Positions 13,709 to 21,586 of a DNA stretch of 22,053 nt are shown here, piece by piece (position 1 is the first letter of the stretch; the number at the start of each line of letters is the position of its first letter). The translations under genes and the position numbers were made by a program. The DNA is taken from NCBI GenBank assembly GCA_946647055.1, contig CAMPCT010000013.1, positions 1-22,053 on the forward strand, given 5' to 3'. The stretch comes from an uncultured Atopobium sp. Lineage in GTDB: Bacteria > Actinomycetota > Coriobacteriia > Coriobacteriales > Atopobiaceae. Below the pieces are notes generated by a model, which was not told where the DNA came from, searched no databases, and was given only the letters and a program-made list of their open reading frames with translations.

Positions 13709-14650
13709 TCAGGCACGCGGGTGGGCCTGTCGGGTCGCCTCCTTGAGGCGGCCTATCGAGAGATGGGTGTAGATCTGCGTCGTCGAGAGGCTCTCGTGCC
13801 CGAGCATCTCCTGCACGCTGCGCAGGTCGGCGCCGCCCGAGAGCACGGAGGTCGCGAAGGTGTGCCTCATGGCGTGCGGTGTGACGCCGGCGTCGATGCC
13901 CGCCTGGCGCACGCGCAGCTCGAAGCGCTTGCGCAGCGCGTCGGCGGTCATGGGGTTGCCACGGCTCGACACGAAGAGGGCACGCGTGCCGGCATGCCTC
14001 CCGCATGCGAGCAGGTTGGGCCTCGCACGGAGCACGTACTCCCTGACCGAGTCGAGCGCGGCCTGGTACACGGGCACGATGCGCTCCTTGGAGCCCTTGC
14101 CGAAGAGCCTGACCTGGGCCTGCGGGAAGTCGACGTCGTCCAGCGTGAGGGAGGCCACCTCCGAGATGCGGGCGCCCGTGGCGTACATGAGCTCGATCAT
14201 CGCGCGGTCGCGCAGGTCCGCGTCCTCGTTCCCGGCACACGCGTCGATGAGCTGGAGCGCCTCGGAGTCGACCATGGAGAGCGGGAGCGTCCGTGCGAGC
14301 TTGGGGCTGGCGATCGCCGCCGCGGCGTCGCTCGTCGTCTCGCCCTCGTGGACGAGCCAGCGATAGAGGGAGCGAATGGCCGAGAGCCTCCGGTTCATCG
14401 TCCGCGAGGAGTATCCCGCACGCGTCTGCTCGGCGAGGTATCCGCGAAGCTGGCGATGCGTCACGGAGAAGGGCTCGATGCCCTGCCTGCGCACCCACTC
14501 GAGATATGATCCGAGGTCGGAGGCATAGGCCTTGACGGTGTTCTCGGAGAGGTTGCGCGCAACCGCGATATGGCGCAGGAAGGCGTCGATATCCGCCACG
14601 AAGCGCTCCTGGCGCTCAAGCCTGGTCTCGTCCCCCCGCACGTCAGGCAT
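13709..14650 (-). CDS. xerC: Tyrosine recombinase XerC-like
   Basis: The 313-residue site-specific recombinase is of the XerC/XerD type that resolves chromosome dimers at dif. The core-binding domain (about 13-105) carries SENTVKAYASDLGSYLEW. The catalytic domain shows Arg161 (ATGARISEV), Lys185 or Lys188 (GKGSKER), His259 and Arg262 (HAMRHTFAT), His285 (LGHESLSTTQ) and nucleophile Tyr294 (IYTH). All are intact, so it should be active. The ATG at 14650 overlaps the trmFO end by eight bases. The longer in-frame start would run through the trmFO coding region with Arg/Ser-rich residues and was rejected. Position next to trmFO, as in Bacillus, and the lack of phage genes argue for a core Xer protein rather than an integrase. 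Whether it is XerC or a sole Xer cannot be told here. Confidence 0.92.
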   Translation of the reverse strand: MPDVRGDETRLERQERFVADIDAFLRHIAVARNLSENTVKAYASDLGSYLEWVRRQGIEPFSVTHRQLRGYLAEQTRAGYSSRTMNRRLSAIRSLYRWLVHEGETTSDAAAAIASPKLARTLPLSMVDSEALQLIDACAGNEDADLRDRAMIELMYATGARISEVASLTLDDVDFPQAQVRLFGKGSKERIVPVYQAALDSVREYVLRARPNLLACGRHAGTRALFVSSRGNPMTADALRKRFELRVRQAGIDAGVTPHAMRHTFATSVLSGGADLRSVQEMLGHESLSTTQIYTHLSIGRLKEATRQAHPRA

Positions 14651-16010
14651 GCGCCGGTCCCCCGTCCGAGGGTCCGGGACAGCCAAGTTCCGGCCGGGTT
14701 GCCAGGTACGCGTCGAGGTCCTCGAGCGCCCGCCTCGAGAAGCGGGCGAAGCGGTCCCGCTTCTTGAGGCGCGGGCCTCCCAGCGGCGGGAAGAGCCCAT
14801 AGTTCACGTGCATGGGCTGGTAGTCCTCGGTGGACGGGTCGGTCGCATAGGCGACGAGCGAGCCCAAGGCCCCCGTGCCAGGGAGCAGGACGGGCTCCGC
14901 GCCGGCAAGGTCGCACCAGGTGTTGAGGGCGGCGAGCAGGCCCGACGCGATGGCCTCGACATAGCCCTCGGTGCCGGTGATCTGCCCCGCGAGCCTGACG
15001 CCCGTGCCGGGGATGGCGAAGGTGCGGTCGAGGACGTGCGGCGAGTCCACGAAGGAGTTGCGGTGCATGACGCCATAGCGGAGGAACTCCGCGTTCTCGA
15101 GGCCGGGAATCATCCTGAAGACGCGCGCCTGCTCGGGCCAGGCGAGGTTGGTCTGGAACCCCACGAGGTTGTAGGCGGCTCCCGCCGAGGTCTCGGGCCT
15201 GAGCTGCACGACGGCCCAGGGACGCCTGTCCGTACGGGGGTCGACGAGCCCCACCGGCTTGAGCGCCCCGAAGCGCAGGGTGTCGATGCCCTTGCGGGCG
15301 ACCTCCTCGACGGGTTGGCAGGCCTGGAAGAGGTCGCGCGTGTCGAAGTCGTGGGCGATGACGCGGCGGGCCTCCACGAGCTCCTTCCAGAACGCCTCGT
15401 AGGCGTCACGCTCGAAGGGGCAGTTGAGGTAGTCGCCACCCTCGGTCCCCTCGTAGCGGGACTGGGCGAACACGACGTCGCGGTCGATGGACTCGGCGTC
15501 GACGATGGGTGCCGCCGCGTCGTAGAACGAGAGGGAGTCGCTTCCGACGGCCTTGCCGACCTGCTCGAAGAGCGCCTCCGAGCAGAGCGGCCCCGTGCAG
15601 ATGACACACCTCCCGTCAGGGATCTCGGTCGCCTCCTCGCGAACCACCTCGATGAGGTCGTTCGACTCCACCTCCTCGGTGACGCGGGCCGAGAAGCGCT
15701 CCCGGTCGACGGCAAGGGCGCCACCCGCGGGAACCGCGCACTCGAAGGCGATGGGCAGAAGCCTCGAGCCAAGGCGGCCGAGCTCCTGCTTGAGAAGGCC
15801 TGCGGCACTCTCGAGGCGCGTCGCCTTGAGGGAGTTCGAGCACACGAGCTCGGCGAATCCCCCCGTGTGATGGGCGGGCGTCATGTGGACGGGACGTTGC
15901 TCCACGAGGCGCACGCGCACACCGCGCGACGCAAGCTGAAGCGCGCACTCGCTGCCCGCAAGACCTGCGCCAACAACGGTGACGACCTCATCGAACCGCG
16001 TCATTCCCAT
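14643..16010 (-). CDS. trmFO: Methylenetetrahydrofolate-tRNA (uracil-5-)-methyltransferase TrmFO
   Basis: The 455-residue flavoprotein makes 5-methyluridine at position 54 of tRNA using methylenetetrahydrofolate and FADH2. The FAD-binding Rossmann motif is VVGAGLAGSECALQLASRG (12-30), followed by the glutamate in LVEQRP. The family segment HHTGGFAELVCSNSLK holds Cys57, and YLNCPF holds Cys197, the two conserved cysteines. The later segment GTEGYVEAIASGLLAA is typical of the GidA/TrmFO fold. The ATG has GGAGG five bases upstream and overlaps dprA by ten bases. The last 30 residues are Pro/Gly-rich and variable. Confidence 0.97.
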   Translation of the reverse strand: MGMTRFDEVVTVVGAGLAGSECALQLASRGVRVRLVEQRPVHMTPAHHTGGFAELVCSNSLKATRLESAAGLLKQELGRLGSRLLPIAFECAVPAGGALAVDRERFSARVTEEVESNDLIEVVREEATEIPDGRCVICTGPLCSEALFEQVGKAVGSDSLSFYDAAAPIVDAESIDRDVVFAQSRYEGTEGGDYLNCPFERDAYEAFWKELVEARRVIAHDFDTRDLFQACQPVEEVARKGIDTLRFGALKPVGLVDPRTDRRPWAVVQLRPETSAGAAYNLVGFQTNLAWPEQARVFRMIPGLENAEFLRYGVMHRNSFVDSPHVLDRTFAIPGTGVRLAGQITGTEGYVEAIASGLLAALNTWCDLAGAEPVLLPGTGALGSLVAYATDPSTEDYQPMHVNYGLFPPLGGPRLKKRDRFARFSRRALEDLDAYLATRPELGCPGPSDGGPAHA

Positions 16011-16942
16011 GTGAACCTCCCCCGTCGGGCGTCCGTTCCCCCTGACGGCCCCGCCTGGTCTCCCCTCCTCAGGTAGGCCTCGCGCGTGGGCGAGTACCTC
16101 CCGTCGGGAAGCCTGGTCACCAGGCCGTCGGCCTCGTACTCGACGAGCTTGCGGACCATGTCGAGGACGTTCTCGCCCAGGCGCGTCGCCAGCTCGTCGG
16201 GTCGCATGGGGTTAGAGATGAGGGCGGTCATGACCCTCCCCCACGTCGCCTCGGCGCCTCGCTCCCCAGCAAGTCGCAATCTACCATATTCCAGCGAGAT
16301 GCACGTCTCAAGCGCCTGTTCGTCACATATGACCGAGGCCCCCTGCGAGATGAGCATGTTCGTCCCGCGCGACGAGGGGGAGAAGACGGAACCAGGTGCC
16401 GCATACACCGACCTGCCGAGTTCCGCGGCGGCGTTCGCGGTGCTGAAGGTTCCCGAGGGCACGCCCGCCTCACAGACCATGAGCGCCTGTCCCAGGGCCG
16501 CGATGACCCTGTTGCGCTTGGGGAACGTCCACGTGCTGGGGCCGGTCCCCCATCGCTCGATCGATATGACCGACCCACGGTGCGTCACCGCGTCCTCGAA
16601 GACGTCGCGGGACGTCGAGGGATACACGCGGTCCGCACCGACCCCCGAGACCACCACGACGCGCCCGCCCTCGTCGAGGGCTGCCCTGAGCGCTGCCCGG
16701 TCACAGCCCATGGCCCCTCCCGAGACGACCGTGAGCCCGCACTGCGCGGCGATCCTCCCCGCCATCTCGGCGATGGCCAAGCCGTAGGGCGTCGACCTCC
16801 GCGCCCCGATGATGGAGAGGAAGGGGCCCTCGAGCGACGTCTGGTCCCCCCTCCCGTAAATCCGGTCCGGAGCTCCGTCGAGCTCGCTCACGGCCTCTGG
16901 CCACGCCTCGTCCCCGGGCACAAGTTCCCAACGGTCTCCCAC
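16001..16942 (-). CDS. dprA: DprA/Smf-like DNA-processing protein, divergent
   Basis: The 313-residue protein is of the family that binds incoming single-stranded DNA and loads RecA during transformation. The Rossmann-like core runs from about 40 to 207, with IIGARRSTPYG, VVSGGAMGCDRAA (72-84), FPKRNRVIAAL (140-150), the segment VPSGTFSTA and GTNMLISQGASVI. A winged-helix domain follows at about 233-284. The N-terminal SAM-like domain of longer DprA proteins is not seen. The usual SGxAxGID is SGGAMGCD here, and the usual SGSL/SGTL is SGTF. The GTG start at 16942 has GAGGGGG five bases upstream, overlapping the comM stop. A longer start 18 codons upstream inside comM was rejected. Confidence 0.9.
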   Translation of the reverse strand: MGDRWELVPGDEAWPEAVSELDGAPDRIYGRGDQTSLEGPFLSIIGARRSTPYGLAIAEMAGRIAAQCGLTVVSGGAMGCDRAALRAALDEGGRVVVVSGVGADRVYPSTSRDVFEDAVTHRGSVISIERWGTGPSTWTFPKRNRVIAALGQALMVCEAGVPSGTFSTANAAAELGRSVYAAPGSVFSPSSRGTNMLISQGASVICDEQALETCISLEYGRLRLAGERGAEATWGRVMTALISNPMRPDELATRLGENVLDMVRKLVEYEADGLVTRLPDGRYSPTREAYLRRGDQAGPSGGTDARRGRFTWE

Positions 16943-16947
16943 GTCAG

Positions 16948-16954
16948 CCCCCTC
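16948..16954 (-). promoter_or_regulatory. Ribosome-binding site that fixes the GTG start of dprA
   Basis: GAGGGGG on the minus strand overlaps the comM TGA and lies five bases before GTG at 16942. This favours coupled translation of comM and dprA. Confidence 0.65.
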
Positions 16955-18443
16955 ATCGCGACGAGCGGGTCCTATACCCGCAGGCCTCCATGACATCCTC
17001 GACGCTCACCAGCTCGTGCTCGGCGAGGTCCGCTATCGTTCGCGCGACGCGCGACGAGCGCACGATGCCCCTGCCGCCCATGGCGAGTCTCGACGACACG
17101 TCGACGAGCACCTCGCGAGCGCTCGGCTCAAGCTCCCTTGCCAGGTCTCCCCCGCCCTCGGACCGTCCCCTGCGCGACTCCCGCCACCTCCTGAACTCGA
17201 TGGCCGCCATGACCTGGTCGCGCATCTGCGCCGTTCCCATCCCCTGGCTCCCCTCGACGACGTCGCGGGAGCGGGGACGTGCGACGTCCACCTGCATGTC
17301 GATGCGGTCCATGAGCGGTCCTCCCACCCTCCCCAGATAGCTGTCGATCATCGCAGGCGAGCAGCGGCACTCGTGACCCGGGTCCCCGTAGTGCCCGCAG
17401 GGACAGGGGTTTGCCGCAGCGACGAGCAGGAAGTCTGCAGGAAACGCATAGACGCCGTCGACGCGCACGATGCGGACCTCGTGGTCCTCCATGGGCTGGC
17501 GTAGGCTCTGAAGGGCTCCCCGGCCAAACTCGGGAAGCTCGTCCAGGAACAGGACGCCCCTGTGCGCGAGGGATATCTCGCCCGGCAGGACCGGCCTGCC
17601 CCCTCCCACCAGTCCCGCGTTCGAGATCGAGTGATGAGGCGCCCTGAAGGGGCGCGTCCCGCGCGCTATGTCATCGACGGGAAGGCCCGCCACCGAGTGG
17701 ATGAGCATGACCTCGCGCAGCTCGTCCTCCTCGAGCGGGGGGAGGATGGTGGGCATGCGCTTGGCGAGCATGGACTTTCCTGCGCCGGGTGGCCCCATCA
17801 TGATGACGCCGTGCCTCCCGGCCGCCGCTATGACGAGGGCACGCTTGGCCACCTCCTGGTCATAGACCTCCGCGAAGTCGAGCGTGGTCCCCTCGTCGGC
17901 CACGGCCGTCTCGGACTTGCGCTGCGGGGACGGAACGAGGGCGTCACCTCCCCTCATGAGGTCGGTGATCATGTCCAGGCGCACCGGTCGGGACGCACCG
18001 CCGCCCTCTCCTCCCCTCCCGGTCACGAGCGTCAGGCCCTGGGTTCGGGCGAGGGCCTCGTAGGCCACCTCGCCGCGCACCCCATAGACGTCCCCGTTGA
18101 GCCCCAGCTCGCCCACGAGGAGGCAGTCGTCGAGGAACTCGCACGGTATCTGGTTGGTCGCGGCGAGGATCGCCGCCGCGATGGGCAGGTCGAAGCCGGT
18201 ACCGGTCTTCTGCATGGCCCCCGGCACGAGGTTGACGTAGACGCTCAGGCGCGGGAGCTCGAATCCGCAGGACTTGAATGCGTTGCGAATGCGGTAGCCG
18301 GATTCGAGCACCGTCGTGCCCGGAAGGCCCACGATCTTGATGCCTGGTATGCCGCCCGTGGCGCTCACCTGCACCTCGACGGGGATGGCCTCGATGCCCC
18401 TGATGTTTGCGGCATGCACGCTCTGGGGTGTGAACGAGCCCAT
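16953..18443 (-). CDS. comM: ComM/YifB-type Mg-chelatase-like AAA+ ATPase
   Basis: The 496-residue cytoplasmic ATPase belongs to the family in which ComM is a hexameric branch-migration helicase for natural transformation. The N-terminal Lon-protease-like fold (about 1-165) includes GLPGTTVLESGYRIRNA and GELGLNGDV. Walker A is GPPGAGKSML (217-226), and Walker B is GVLFLDELPEF (296-306). HRGVLF precedes it, and an NPCPCGHYGDP segment with four cysteines (CPC and CRC) resembles a zinc site. The C-terminal lid helices end the protein. The ATG overlaps the yraN stop as TGATG, with GGAGG four bases upstream. It is followed by dprA, which supports a joint role in DNA uptake and recombination. No uptake machinery gene is in the window. 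Confidence 0.95.
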   Translation of the reverse strand: MGSFTPQSVHAANIRGIEAIPVEVQVSATGGIPGIKIVGLPGTTVLESGYRIRNAFKSCGFELPRLSVYVNLVPGAMQKTGTGFDLPIAAAILAATNQIPCEFLDDCLLVGELGLNGDVYGVRGEVAYEALARTQGLTLVTGRGGEGGGASRPVRLDMITDLMRGGDALVPSPQRKSETAVADEGTTLDFAEVYDQEVAKRALVIAAAGRHGVIMMGPPGAGKSMLAKRMPTILPPLEEDELREVMLIHSVAGLPVDDIARGTRPFRAPHHSISNAGLVGGGRPVLPGEISLAHRGVLFLDELPEFGRGALQSLRQPMEDHEVRIVRVDGVYAFPADFLLVAAANPCPCGHYGDPGHECRCSPAMIDSYLGRVGGPLMDRIDMQVDVARPRSRDVVEGSQGMGTAQMRDQVMAAIEFRRWRESRRGRSEGGGDLARELEPSAREVLVDVSSRLAMGGRGIVRSSRVARTIADLAEHELVSVEDVMEACGYRTRSSR

Positions 18444-18910
18444 CAGTCCTCCCAGCAGAACGCCGAGACGAGATGCCGCACGCGTGCGGTGTGCTCGGCG
18501 ATGATGTTGAGGGCGATGACGTCGAAGCGCACGTACTCGAGCTCGAGGTGAGTCGCAAGGTACATGAGGGCGAGCATCTTGTAGCGTTGCCGCTTGCGGT
18601 TGTCCACGGCAAGCTCGGGCATGAGCTCGGGCTTGTCACTGAAGTCGAGGCGCGTCTTGACCTCGACCAGGACGACGCCGCCGGCCGTGTTGTCGGGCTC
18701 GTCGCCCGGCTTTCGGGCGATGATGTCGACCTCCCCGGCAGAGCACTCCCAGTTGGTCTCCAGGATCTCGTACCCCCGCCGCTCGAGGTAGGAGGCCGCG
18801 ATGCGCTCCCCCTCCCTGCCAATGTCATGGGCCGAGTACTCCGAGAACAACCTCCCGTCGCTGCCGCGAGCCCCGCCAAAGGCGTCCTGCTTGGTTCCGT
18901 TGCAATTCAT
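18443..18910 (-). CDS. yraN: YraN/UPF0102 family endonuclease-like protein
   Basis: The 155-residue protein has a restriction-endonuclease-like fold. Conserved features are GREGERIAASYLERRGYEIL (31-50), AGEVDIIA with Glu60 and Asp62, and VVLVEVKTR with Glu83 and Lys85, which together resemble the metal site of the PD-(D/E)XK group. The biochemical role is not established. A 25-residue polar extension precedes the core. The ATG at 18910 has GGGAG four bases upstream; open frame upstream of it is not supported. It is the first gene of the yraN-comM-dprA-trmFO-xerC run, 222 bases from rnhB, and the stop overlaps the comM start by one base. Confidence 0.92.
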   Translation of the reverse strand: MNCNGTKQDAFGGARGSDGRLFSEYSAHDIGREGERIAASYLERRGYEILETNWECSAGEVDIIARKPGDEPDNTAGGVVLVEVKTRLDFSDKPELMPELAVDNRKRQRYKMLALMYLATHLELEYVRFDVIALNIIAEHTARVRHLVSAFCWED

Positions 18911-18986
18911 GCGTCTCCCTTCTCCGTCTGGTGTGGCGAAGGGTAGGACGGGGCATCTTGCAAAAATGAGTGACCGTGCAGACCAT

Positions 18987-19037
18987 GCGCATGCAAGGTC
19001 CCAACAAGCGCGCATGCAAGGTCCTGACAGGCGCGCT
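18987..19037. repeat. Direct repeat with embedded inverted repeat upstream of yraN
   Basis: The 15-base sequence GCGCATGCAAGGTCC occurs at 18987-19001 and again at 19010-19024, 23 bases apart, about two helical turns. The second copy also sits inside an inverted repeat, AGCGCGC (19007-19013) with GCGCGCT (19031-19037). It lies 77 bases or more upstream of the yraN start in the only sizeable gap of that region, so it could be an operator. No clear -10/-35 pair was found here. Confidence 0.6.
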
Positions 19038-19132
19038 CAGGGGCGCAAATCGCATGAACAACGACGTAGGTTGCGCATTCCTGCCGTATGCGGGGTCATT
19101 CTCCGAATCCGCAATTCCGACAAGACTCGGGC

Positions 19133-19909
19133 TCAGAAGAGCGTGGGCTCGGGGAGGAAGTTCGAGCAGAAGCTCGCCCGATGCACCGGGCACAGCCCAT
19201 GCTCCCGGATCGCCGCGATGTGCTCTGCGGAGCCATAGCCCTTGTTCTCGGCAAAGTGGTAGGCGGGGTACTCGGCGTCGAGGGCGACCATGAGCGCGTC
19301 GCGGGTCACCTTGGCGACGATCGACGCCGCCGAGATGCAGGCGACGGTGGCGTCGCCCTTGACGACGCATCGCTCACGAGGGTGCACGTGGACGGGGTTG
19401 CCGTCGATGAGGACGGCGTCGGGGTCCACCCCGGTGTCGTCTATCGCCTGGCGCATGGCATGACGCAGGGCCACCGCCATCCCCAGGGCGTCTATGGACT
19501 CGGGCTGCACATGCGCGATGCCTATCGCATGAGCCACCTCGGCGATGCGCGCGGCGACCGCCTCGCGTCGCGACGGGCTCATCTTCTTCGAGTCGTTGAG
19601 TCCCTCGATGCGGGGCTCCGGGGGAAGCCATACGGCGCAGACCGTGAGCGGTCCGGCCAAGGGGCCCCTCCCCACCTCGTCGATTCCCAGGACGACGCCG
19701 TCGCCTCCCAGCTCCGCCATCCGCTCGTAGAGGGCTCCGACCCTCTCTTGCTCAGCCCTCTCGCGCTCCTGCCTTCGCAGCGCCGACCCGACGGCCGAGC
19801 GGACCTGCGCGCGGGGGTCGTCGGCATAGCGTTCGCAGAGCCGCCCCAACTCGTCCGCGGGCGCGCTCGCTATGAGCGCGGCTATCTCACGTGCCGTCGT
19901 GGCTCGCAC
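19133..19909 (-). CDS. rnhB: Ribonuclease HII
   Basis: The 258-residue enzyme cuts the RNA strand of RNA-DNA hybrids and removes single ribonucleotides from DNA. The active-site residues are Asp77 and Glu78 (GIDEVGRGPLAGP), Asp169 (LIDGNP) and Asp204 (VTRD). The segment ISAASIVAKVTRD and the GYGSAEH motif are also typical. The first 70 residues form an Arg/Glu-rich extension resembling that of Bacillus RnhB, so it is not a start error. The start is GTG at 19909, with GGAGG seven bases upstream. It lies downstream of the rplS terminator, so it needs its own promoter or read-through; none was clear. Confidence 0.97.
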   Translation of the reverse strand: MRATTAREIAALIASAPADELGRLCERYADDPRAQVRSAVGSALRRQERERAEQERVGALYERMAELGGDGVVLGIDEVGRGPLAGPLTVCAVWLPPEPRIEGLNDSKKMSPSRREAVAARIAEVAHAIGIAHVQPESIDALGMAVALRHAMRQAIDDTGVDPDAVLIDGNPVHVHPRERCVVKGDATVACISAASIVAKVTRDALMVALDAEYPAYHFAENKGYGSAEHIAAIREHGLCPVHRASFCSNFLPEPTLF

Positions 19910-19956
19910 CGATGTGCCTCCTTGCCAGGTTTGGTCAGCTCATGTGAAGCCTACAC

Positions 19957-19989
19957 GAAAAGAGGGAGGCCGTCTTGCGACGGCCTCCC
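19957..19989 (-). terminator. Rho-independent terminator after rplS
   Basis: A perfect 11-bp stem (19979-19989 with 19964-19974) closes a 4-base loop and is followed on the minus strand by TCTTTTC. It starts 21 bases after the rplS stop. Confidence 0.9.
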
Positions 19990-20010
19990 CGGACTTCCCT
20001 ATGAGGGGTC

Positions 20011-20352
20011 TTAGCGCTTCTCGCGGATGCGAGCGGCCTTGCCCACGCGGTCGCGCAGGTAGTAGAGCTTGGCGCGGTGGACGTCGCCGTGACGGACGAC
20101 CTCGAGCTTGGCGATCTTGGGGCTGTGCAGGGGGAAGGTGCGCTCGACGCCGACGCCAAAGCTGATCTTGCGGACGGTGAAGGTCTCGCGGGAACCGGCG
20201 CCGCTCATGCGGATGACGTCACCCTGGAAGACCTGGATGCGCTCGCGGTCGCCTTCCTTGATGCGATAGTGGACCTTGACGTTGTCGCCAACCTTGACGG
20301 CAGGGATGTCCTCCCTGATCTGCTGGCGCTCGATGGCACGAATGTAATCCAT
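20011..20352 (-). CDS. rplS: 50S ribosomal protein bL19
   Basis: The 113-residue ribosomal protein lies at the subunit interface. Typical segments are [46 protein letters not shown] in the middle (about 57-79) and the C-terminal [17 protein letters not shown]. The ATG has AAGGA six bases upstream. It has its own promoter and terminator and so is a single-gene unit; rimM and trmD, often next to rplS, are not between it and its neighbours here. Confidence 0.99.
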   Translation of the reverse strand: MDYIRAIERQQIREDIPAVKVGDNVKVHYRIKEGDRERIQVFQGDVIRMSGAGSRETFTVRKISFGVGVERTFPLHSPKIAKLEVVRHGDVHRAKLYYLRDRVGKAARIREKR

Positions 20353-20420
20353 TTTCTGTCCTTGTCTCTAGAGGTGCCGACGCTCCTGCGAACGACACAT
20401 AGCTTCACACACGAGGTATC

Positions 20421-20449
20421 AGTATAGGCGACTTGACCTGCATGGGCAA
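20421..20449 (-). promoter_or_regulatory. Sigma-70-type promoter of rplS
   Basis: On the minus strand the -35 hexamer TTGCCC (20449-20444) and the -10 hexamer TATACT (20426-20421) are 17 bases apart. They are 69 bases before the rplS ATG and just after the terminator of the preceding gene. Confidence 0.7.
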
Positions 20450-20457
20450 CCAGAATG

Positions 20458-20480
20458 AAAAGTCATGAGTACTCCATGAC
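20458..20480 (-). terminator. Short terminator-like hairpin after the DUF6273-like gene
   Basis: GTCATG (20480-20475) pairs with CATGAC (20467-20462) around a 7-base loop and is followed by TTTT on the minus strand. The stem has only 6 pairs, so termination may be partial. The rplS -35 starts nine bases further on. Confidence 0.5.
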
Positions 20481-20495
20481 CTCCCCCGCGCCGCC

Positions 20496-21479
20496 TCAGA
20501 TGCACAGGCCCACCACGACCCCCTGCCCCATATCGGGCTGCGCATACGAGTAGGGGTAGCCGCTATCCATGGCGCAGTAGAAGTACCTGCCCTCGAGGTT
20601 CTCGTACACGAAGAAGAAGGCGGACCGATACCACCAGGGAACGGCGGACCCCTGCCATGTCCTCACGAGGATGCCCGAGGGGTCACCGTGCGAGTGGACG
20701 CCCCCATCCCTGAAGAGCTGGTACTGCATGCCCTCCGCGTTGGCGACGTCATCCCAGTACGAGTATGCCGGGGAGTATTCGGTCGCAAACCAGTCGATGG
20801 TGCCGCACACCTCGGTGGCGGAGGGCACCCAGAGGGAATCGGAGGTCACCGTGACCTGCGAGGCATCCGAGGCGGACCCCACGTTGTTGGTGTGCTTGTC
20901 GACGGGGCGTACGACCTGGCGTAGGTCCTCGGGGAGCAGCGCCATCCCGTCGGTGGCGAGCCAGGAGCGCAGGTCGGACCCCTCCCAACCACCGGCGTTG
21001 TCGCCGTTCGCGTTCATGGGTCGGAGGGCTATGGCGGCGTCCGACACGAGGGTCAGGCCCGCGGTGCCGCCACCGGTCAGGGTGTCATGGCAGATTCCCG
21101 CTATGACGAGACCGACTTGCGTGCCGTCGGTCAGCGTGATGGGACAGACCTCGCCGGTGAGCGACCCGTCCTCGTTGACGAGCCCGTAGGAGGCCGCGAC
21201 GGCAACCGAGGCCTCCCCGCCCCCGGCCGCAGCGATCTCGTCGGATATCGTCGAGAGCTCCGCCCAGGTATGCCCGGCGAACGCCGGTGGGGTCGGGACG
21301 ACGACCTCCTGCTCGGGCGCGGGCTCGACGGCAGGGGTCTCGGGAGCGTCGGGAGTGGCTTCCGGCCCCACGAATATGCCCAGTGAGGCGAGGATGGCCA
21401 TGACCCCCACGCAAAGCACCGCGAGCGACAGGAGGACCTTGAGGCAGCCCCCCAGGCCCAGCCCTCCTTCCCTGTCCAT
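20496..21479 (-). CDS. Membrane-anchored DUF6273-like surface protein; function unknown
   Basis: The 327-residue protein has a short Gly-rich cytoplasmic start, one hydrophobic helix at about 12-37 and a Pro/Glu/Ala-rich linker to about 68. A predicted extracellular part of about 260 residues follows. Its second half has NAGGWEGSDLRSWL (161-174), LLPEDLR, then SDSLWVPSATEV, which resembles the DUF6273 domain found in many surface proteins of gut Firmicutes and Coriobacteriia. The C-terminus is rich in Tyr, Trp and Gly. It could be a signal anchor; no lipoprotein box is evident. The ATG at 21479 has GAGAGGAG five bases upstream. A weak TG-G-TAGCAT at about 21509-21517 may be its promoter. No role can be assigned from neighbours. 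Confidence 0.75.
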   Translation of the reverse strand: MDREGGLGLGGCLKVLLSLAVLCVGVMAILASLGIFVGPEATPDAPETPAVEPAPEQEVVVPTPPAFAGHTWAELSTISDEIAAAGGGEASVAVAASYGLVNEDGSLTGEVCPITLTDGTQVGLVIAGICHDTLTGGGTAGLTLVSDAAIALRPMNANGDNAGGWEGSDLRSWLATDGMALLPEDLRQVVRPVDKHTNNVGSASDASQVTVTSDSLWVPSATEVCGTIDWFATEYSPAYSYWDDVANAEGMQYQLFRDGGVHSHGDPSGILVRTWQGSAVPWWYRSAFFFVYENLEGRYFYCAMDSGYPYSYAQPDMGQGVVVGLCI

Positions 21480-21531
21480 GGGCACTCCTCTCATTGCCAG
21501 GTGCGAACGGACCCATGCTACCACGCTGGCG

Positions 21532-21564
21532 AAAAGAAAAGGGAGGGACCCGAAGGCCCCTCCC
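21532..21564 (-). terminator. Rho-independent terminator after ppdK
   Basis: A 10-bp stem with one G-T pair (21555-21564 with 21541-21550) is closed by TTCG on the minus strand and followed by TTTTCTTTT. It starts 22 bases after the ppdK stop. Confidence 0.93.
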
Positions 21565-21586
21565 CGTCACGCACTGTTACCACAGA

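Noticed and set aside
13709..14650. xerC as an integrase marking a mobile element
   Set aside because: No attachment repeats, phage or plasmid genes are near, and the trmFO-xerC pair is part of a conserved core order.
14651..14800. N-terminal extension of xerC by 50 codons
   Set aside because: It lies inside trmFO in another frame, is Arg/Ser-rich, and is not part of the recombinase fold.
14532..16076. 514-codon plus-strand frame opposite trmFO
   Set aside because: Shadow of trmFO; no motif and no plausible translation start.
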